A stretch of 46,181 bases of DNA, from the IMG/VR virus record IMGVR_UViG_3300008954_000083, positions 1 to 46,181 of that record; one strand, written 5' to 3'. The DNA comes from a virus. This document shows positions 45,401 to 46,181 of this stretch, piece by piece (position 1 is the first letter of the stretch; the number at the start of each line of letters is the position of its first letter). Made by a program: the position numbers and the translations under genes. Below the pieces are notes generated by a model. That model was given only the letters and a program-made list of their open reading frames with translations, was not told the origin of the DNA and searched no databases.

Positions 45401-46181
45401 CGACGTTCGAGGACCCGGACGCGGACTTCCAGGCGACCCTCGTTCCGGGGACCCTCATCTCCCTGACCTCGGGCGACGCGGCGGGCTTCTACGTCGTCCA
45501 GTCGGTGACCGATCCGACTCACTGCGAGGTCCAGCCCCCGTTCGTCGCCGACGCGGACAGGGCGATCCCGTGGGAGGCCTTCTCGGGCTTCCCCGACAGC
45601 GTCTACGACCCGGCCATCGTCGCCGACCAGGTGTTCAAGCCGTTCAACCACCTGGAGGAGGAGCCCTTCAAGATCCGGGTGCTCTGCCCGCTCGGCCTCA
45701 TCGCCCCCGCCACCGTGGACTTCAACGGCAACGTCGAGGACGCCAACGCCTCCGGCCGTCCGCTCTCCCTCCGCTTCGGCCCGGTCCACCCGGCGGCGGG
45801 CGTGGTGGCGACGCTCACGCCCCTCGCCCTGACCGAGATCGGGGTCATCACCAACGGGCAGCTCGTCCTGCCCGCCACGACGCATGTGGACGAGGCGGCC
45901 TTCGACATCCTGGTGGGCACCGACCGGAAGGTGCAGGGCACCGACCTGCTGGCCGTGGCGGCCTTCTCGAACGACCCGGCGGATGTCGAGTACCTGACGG
46001 CCCCCTGGACGGACGGCAGCGGGGTGCTGCACCCCAAGGGCGAGCTGAAGTTCAACTCGACCCTGCTCGTGGACGCCGAGTCCAGCCAGGTCACGCTGGC
46101 CGAGACGCTGCGGACGGCAGCCAACCTGGCTGCCGGTGCTGCGGAGTACGACTCGAAGACCGGCGACATCCGCATCGCGTC
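42487..46181 (+). CDS. Giant baseplate or tail-fibre structural protein (3' end outside window)
   Basis: The frame starts at ATG 42487 (MSLDFSGHVLRAPRIAPGNI), four bases after the preceding stop, and stays open for 1231 codons to the window edge. It is beta-rich and acidic, with no signal peptide or membrane segment. Recurring strand-turn units (VVTLTDANVYIPTATSLVQT, LQFDITEDEAYIAREGTNIG, IVFRFDGTETLYFAIDGTAY, FYVVQSVTDPTHCEVQPPF) suggest a chain of beta domains. The position after hub and spike fits a baseplate wedge or fibre protein. Residue composition is uniform along the gene, which argues against a fusion of unrelated genes. The family is not recognised. Confidence 0.7.
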   Translation, partial: MSLDFSGHVLRAPRIAPGNIATTGDPDNGVVRDVRLPPNTRSAAQPDIVDYAGDQYRAAVLQAPGSSPHEYLVWAAFSSQLAMREDATWWVEDGSGRIPVGSITVPNGAGTSEDGTLKTIITDDGGRVLGVITHIVISRGDQAHDDAGWSNADNPDLGRQGSDPYYVVKPLATDQDALSGVVTLTDANVYIPTATSLVQTALAATFGGGISLDRGDRVVSVRYTLGAQKFWWTRNDRYETRFGWDNALQRWAPYRGSGPVNLGSLVFDERYTLSPPLSNLPVGSVLPGDGSVGDQYAMLRLGTSPGATSAPVGLNDPDGFTGVSVVSDAAVEETYDFSGSTLAGVVGQTSGVLQFNPAFIERHAGKTLWYVYQGFSADADGLAGGILDEDLFIAPVPGPTDRPFIRINNRTPLAVTLAADEATLAALDPVEGSCAVALTTGRVKLAQADLNKADPEKLATFSKHFLGARIVYDGVALNAIPQPVRGPQALVQVDGVTTDLHPTGRMYLPPSLPWPEDLAVGDAAFRGLGLSGVLSVPDGTGAVPTPEGVVPLDSMVSVRPGGDTLAGPPQTLGLIRQIEDGIGDTILFSKNGAVESLVVVARNSEVPALQFDITEDEAYIAREGTNIGGTLHSLVQLGAKAIKNFGTDPVYFLQASFNPASYTDQAAIYSKSRIVFRFDGTETLYFAIDGTAYTWSSSTLLAALPLNEFFTADEVAADINAVIIGAGNCRAAGDRVVLEADNLATGTVEIGWGDPKDISGAAALGFLPGWKVDGGQANWLTDAGVSMGLSRSLLNLDRSKPDSDFYAQQRHEDVVLTESVQGTPFTFFDFPPVEDIAGFDEGVFFNLQTVAIQGDDLRIIDKRLGHFDEVHHRFDQGKFAWLAESISSNPVQQRTSVINLGNPVVVPESLLGAPGIDGTLVAAEDGGRYVAQRQGVDYLFTDDGGSGTTQLITRYGARVDLGGRGSFVQGGTTFEDPDADFQATLVPGTLISLTSGDAAGFYVVQSVTDPTHCEVQPPFVADADRAIPWEAFSGFPDSVYDPAIVADQVFKPFNHLEEEPFKIRVLCPLGLIAPATVDFNGNVEDANASGRPLSLRFGPVHPAAGVVATLTPLALTEIGVITNGQLVLPATTHVDEAAFDILVGTDRKVQGTDLLAVAAFSNDPADVEYLTAPWTDGSGVLHPKGELKFNSTLLVDAESSQVTLAETLRTAANLAAGAAEYDSKTGDIRIA

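Noticed and set aside
42463-46032. Open frame of 1189 codons opposite the last gene
   Set aside because: Antisense shadow with biased composition; the plus-strand frame starts cleanly after the preceding gene and stays open to the edge.
1-46181. CRISPR arrays, tRNA or rRNA genes, insertion sequences
   Set aside because: No regularly spaced repeats, cloverleaf-like segments or transposase motifs were noticed by eye; a dedicated scan was not possible.
4956-46181. Whole tail cluster as a bacterial contractile injection system rather than a phage
   Set aside because: A long tape measure, neck-type proteins, ThyX and a spanin-like pair fit a phage better; no AAA+ ATPase typical of injection systems was seen.

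Overview
The window is a stretch of a large, G+C-rich tailed phage genome (or prophage) with a contractile tail. The myovirus call rests on a contractile tail sheath, a probable tail tube, a tape-measure protein, baseplate hub and spike proteins, and ThyX. No terminase, portal or major capsid gene is present, so the head module lies outside. The host cannot be named. A spanin-like gene pair, including a probable lipoprotein, and a peptidoglycan-peptidase domain in the tail hub point to a high-GC host, probably Gram-negative; this is inference.

Layout. (1) 1-3301 holds small accessory and metabolic genes: a truncated unknown gene, an unknown protein, a translationally coupled GIY-YIG/HNH nuclease pair and a long thyX. 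(2) 3392-4943 holds an overlapping membrane/lipoprotein pair that looks like an i-spanin/o-spanin set, then two small unknowns. (3) 4956-11050 is a tightly packed neck and tail-completion operon: a zinc-binding virion protein, an HK97-gp10-like protein, an actin/Hsp70-fold ATPase, a probable neck or tail-terminator protein and an FmdB-like zinc ribbon protein. Start and stop codons overlap almost throughout. (4) 11276-16618 is one gene for an exceptionally long tail sheath (1780 aa), preceded by a structured leader and followed by a strong hairpin terminator. (5) 16658-25031 is an accessory block between sheath and tube: a leftward operon of small unknowns whose last gene carries a frameshift, a divergent pair of phage proteins, a MerR regulator coupled to a VIT/VWA protein that is interrupted inside the VWA domain, a phospholipase-D-family nuclease behind a ribosome-site-sequestering hairpin, and a tandem-HTH protein. 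(6) 25109-46181 is the rest of the tail operon: tube, two probable assembly chaperones, tape measure, two paralogous baseplate proteins, a 1715-aa hub with an embedded M15-type peptidase, a gp5-like spike, and a giant structural protein that runs off the right edge.

How it works together. Groups 3, 4 and 6 build the neck, tail and baseplate. The hub peptidase would cut cell wall on entry and the spanin-like pair would break the outer membrane on exit. Group 5 is not expected in a tail operon and is the best place to look for host-interaction or inter-phage-conflict genes.

All identifications come from reading motifs and gene order by eye; no database search was run.
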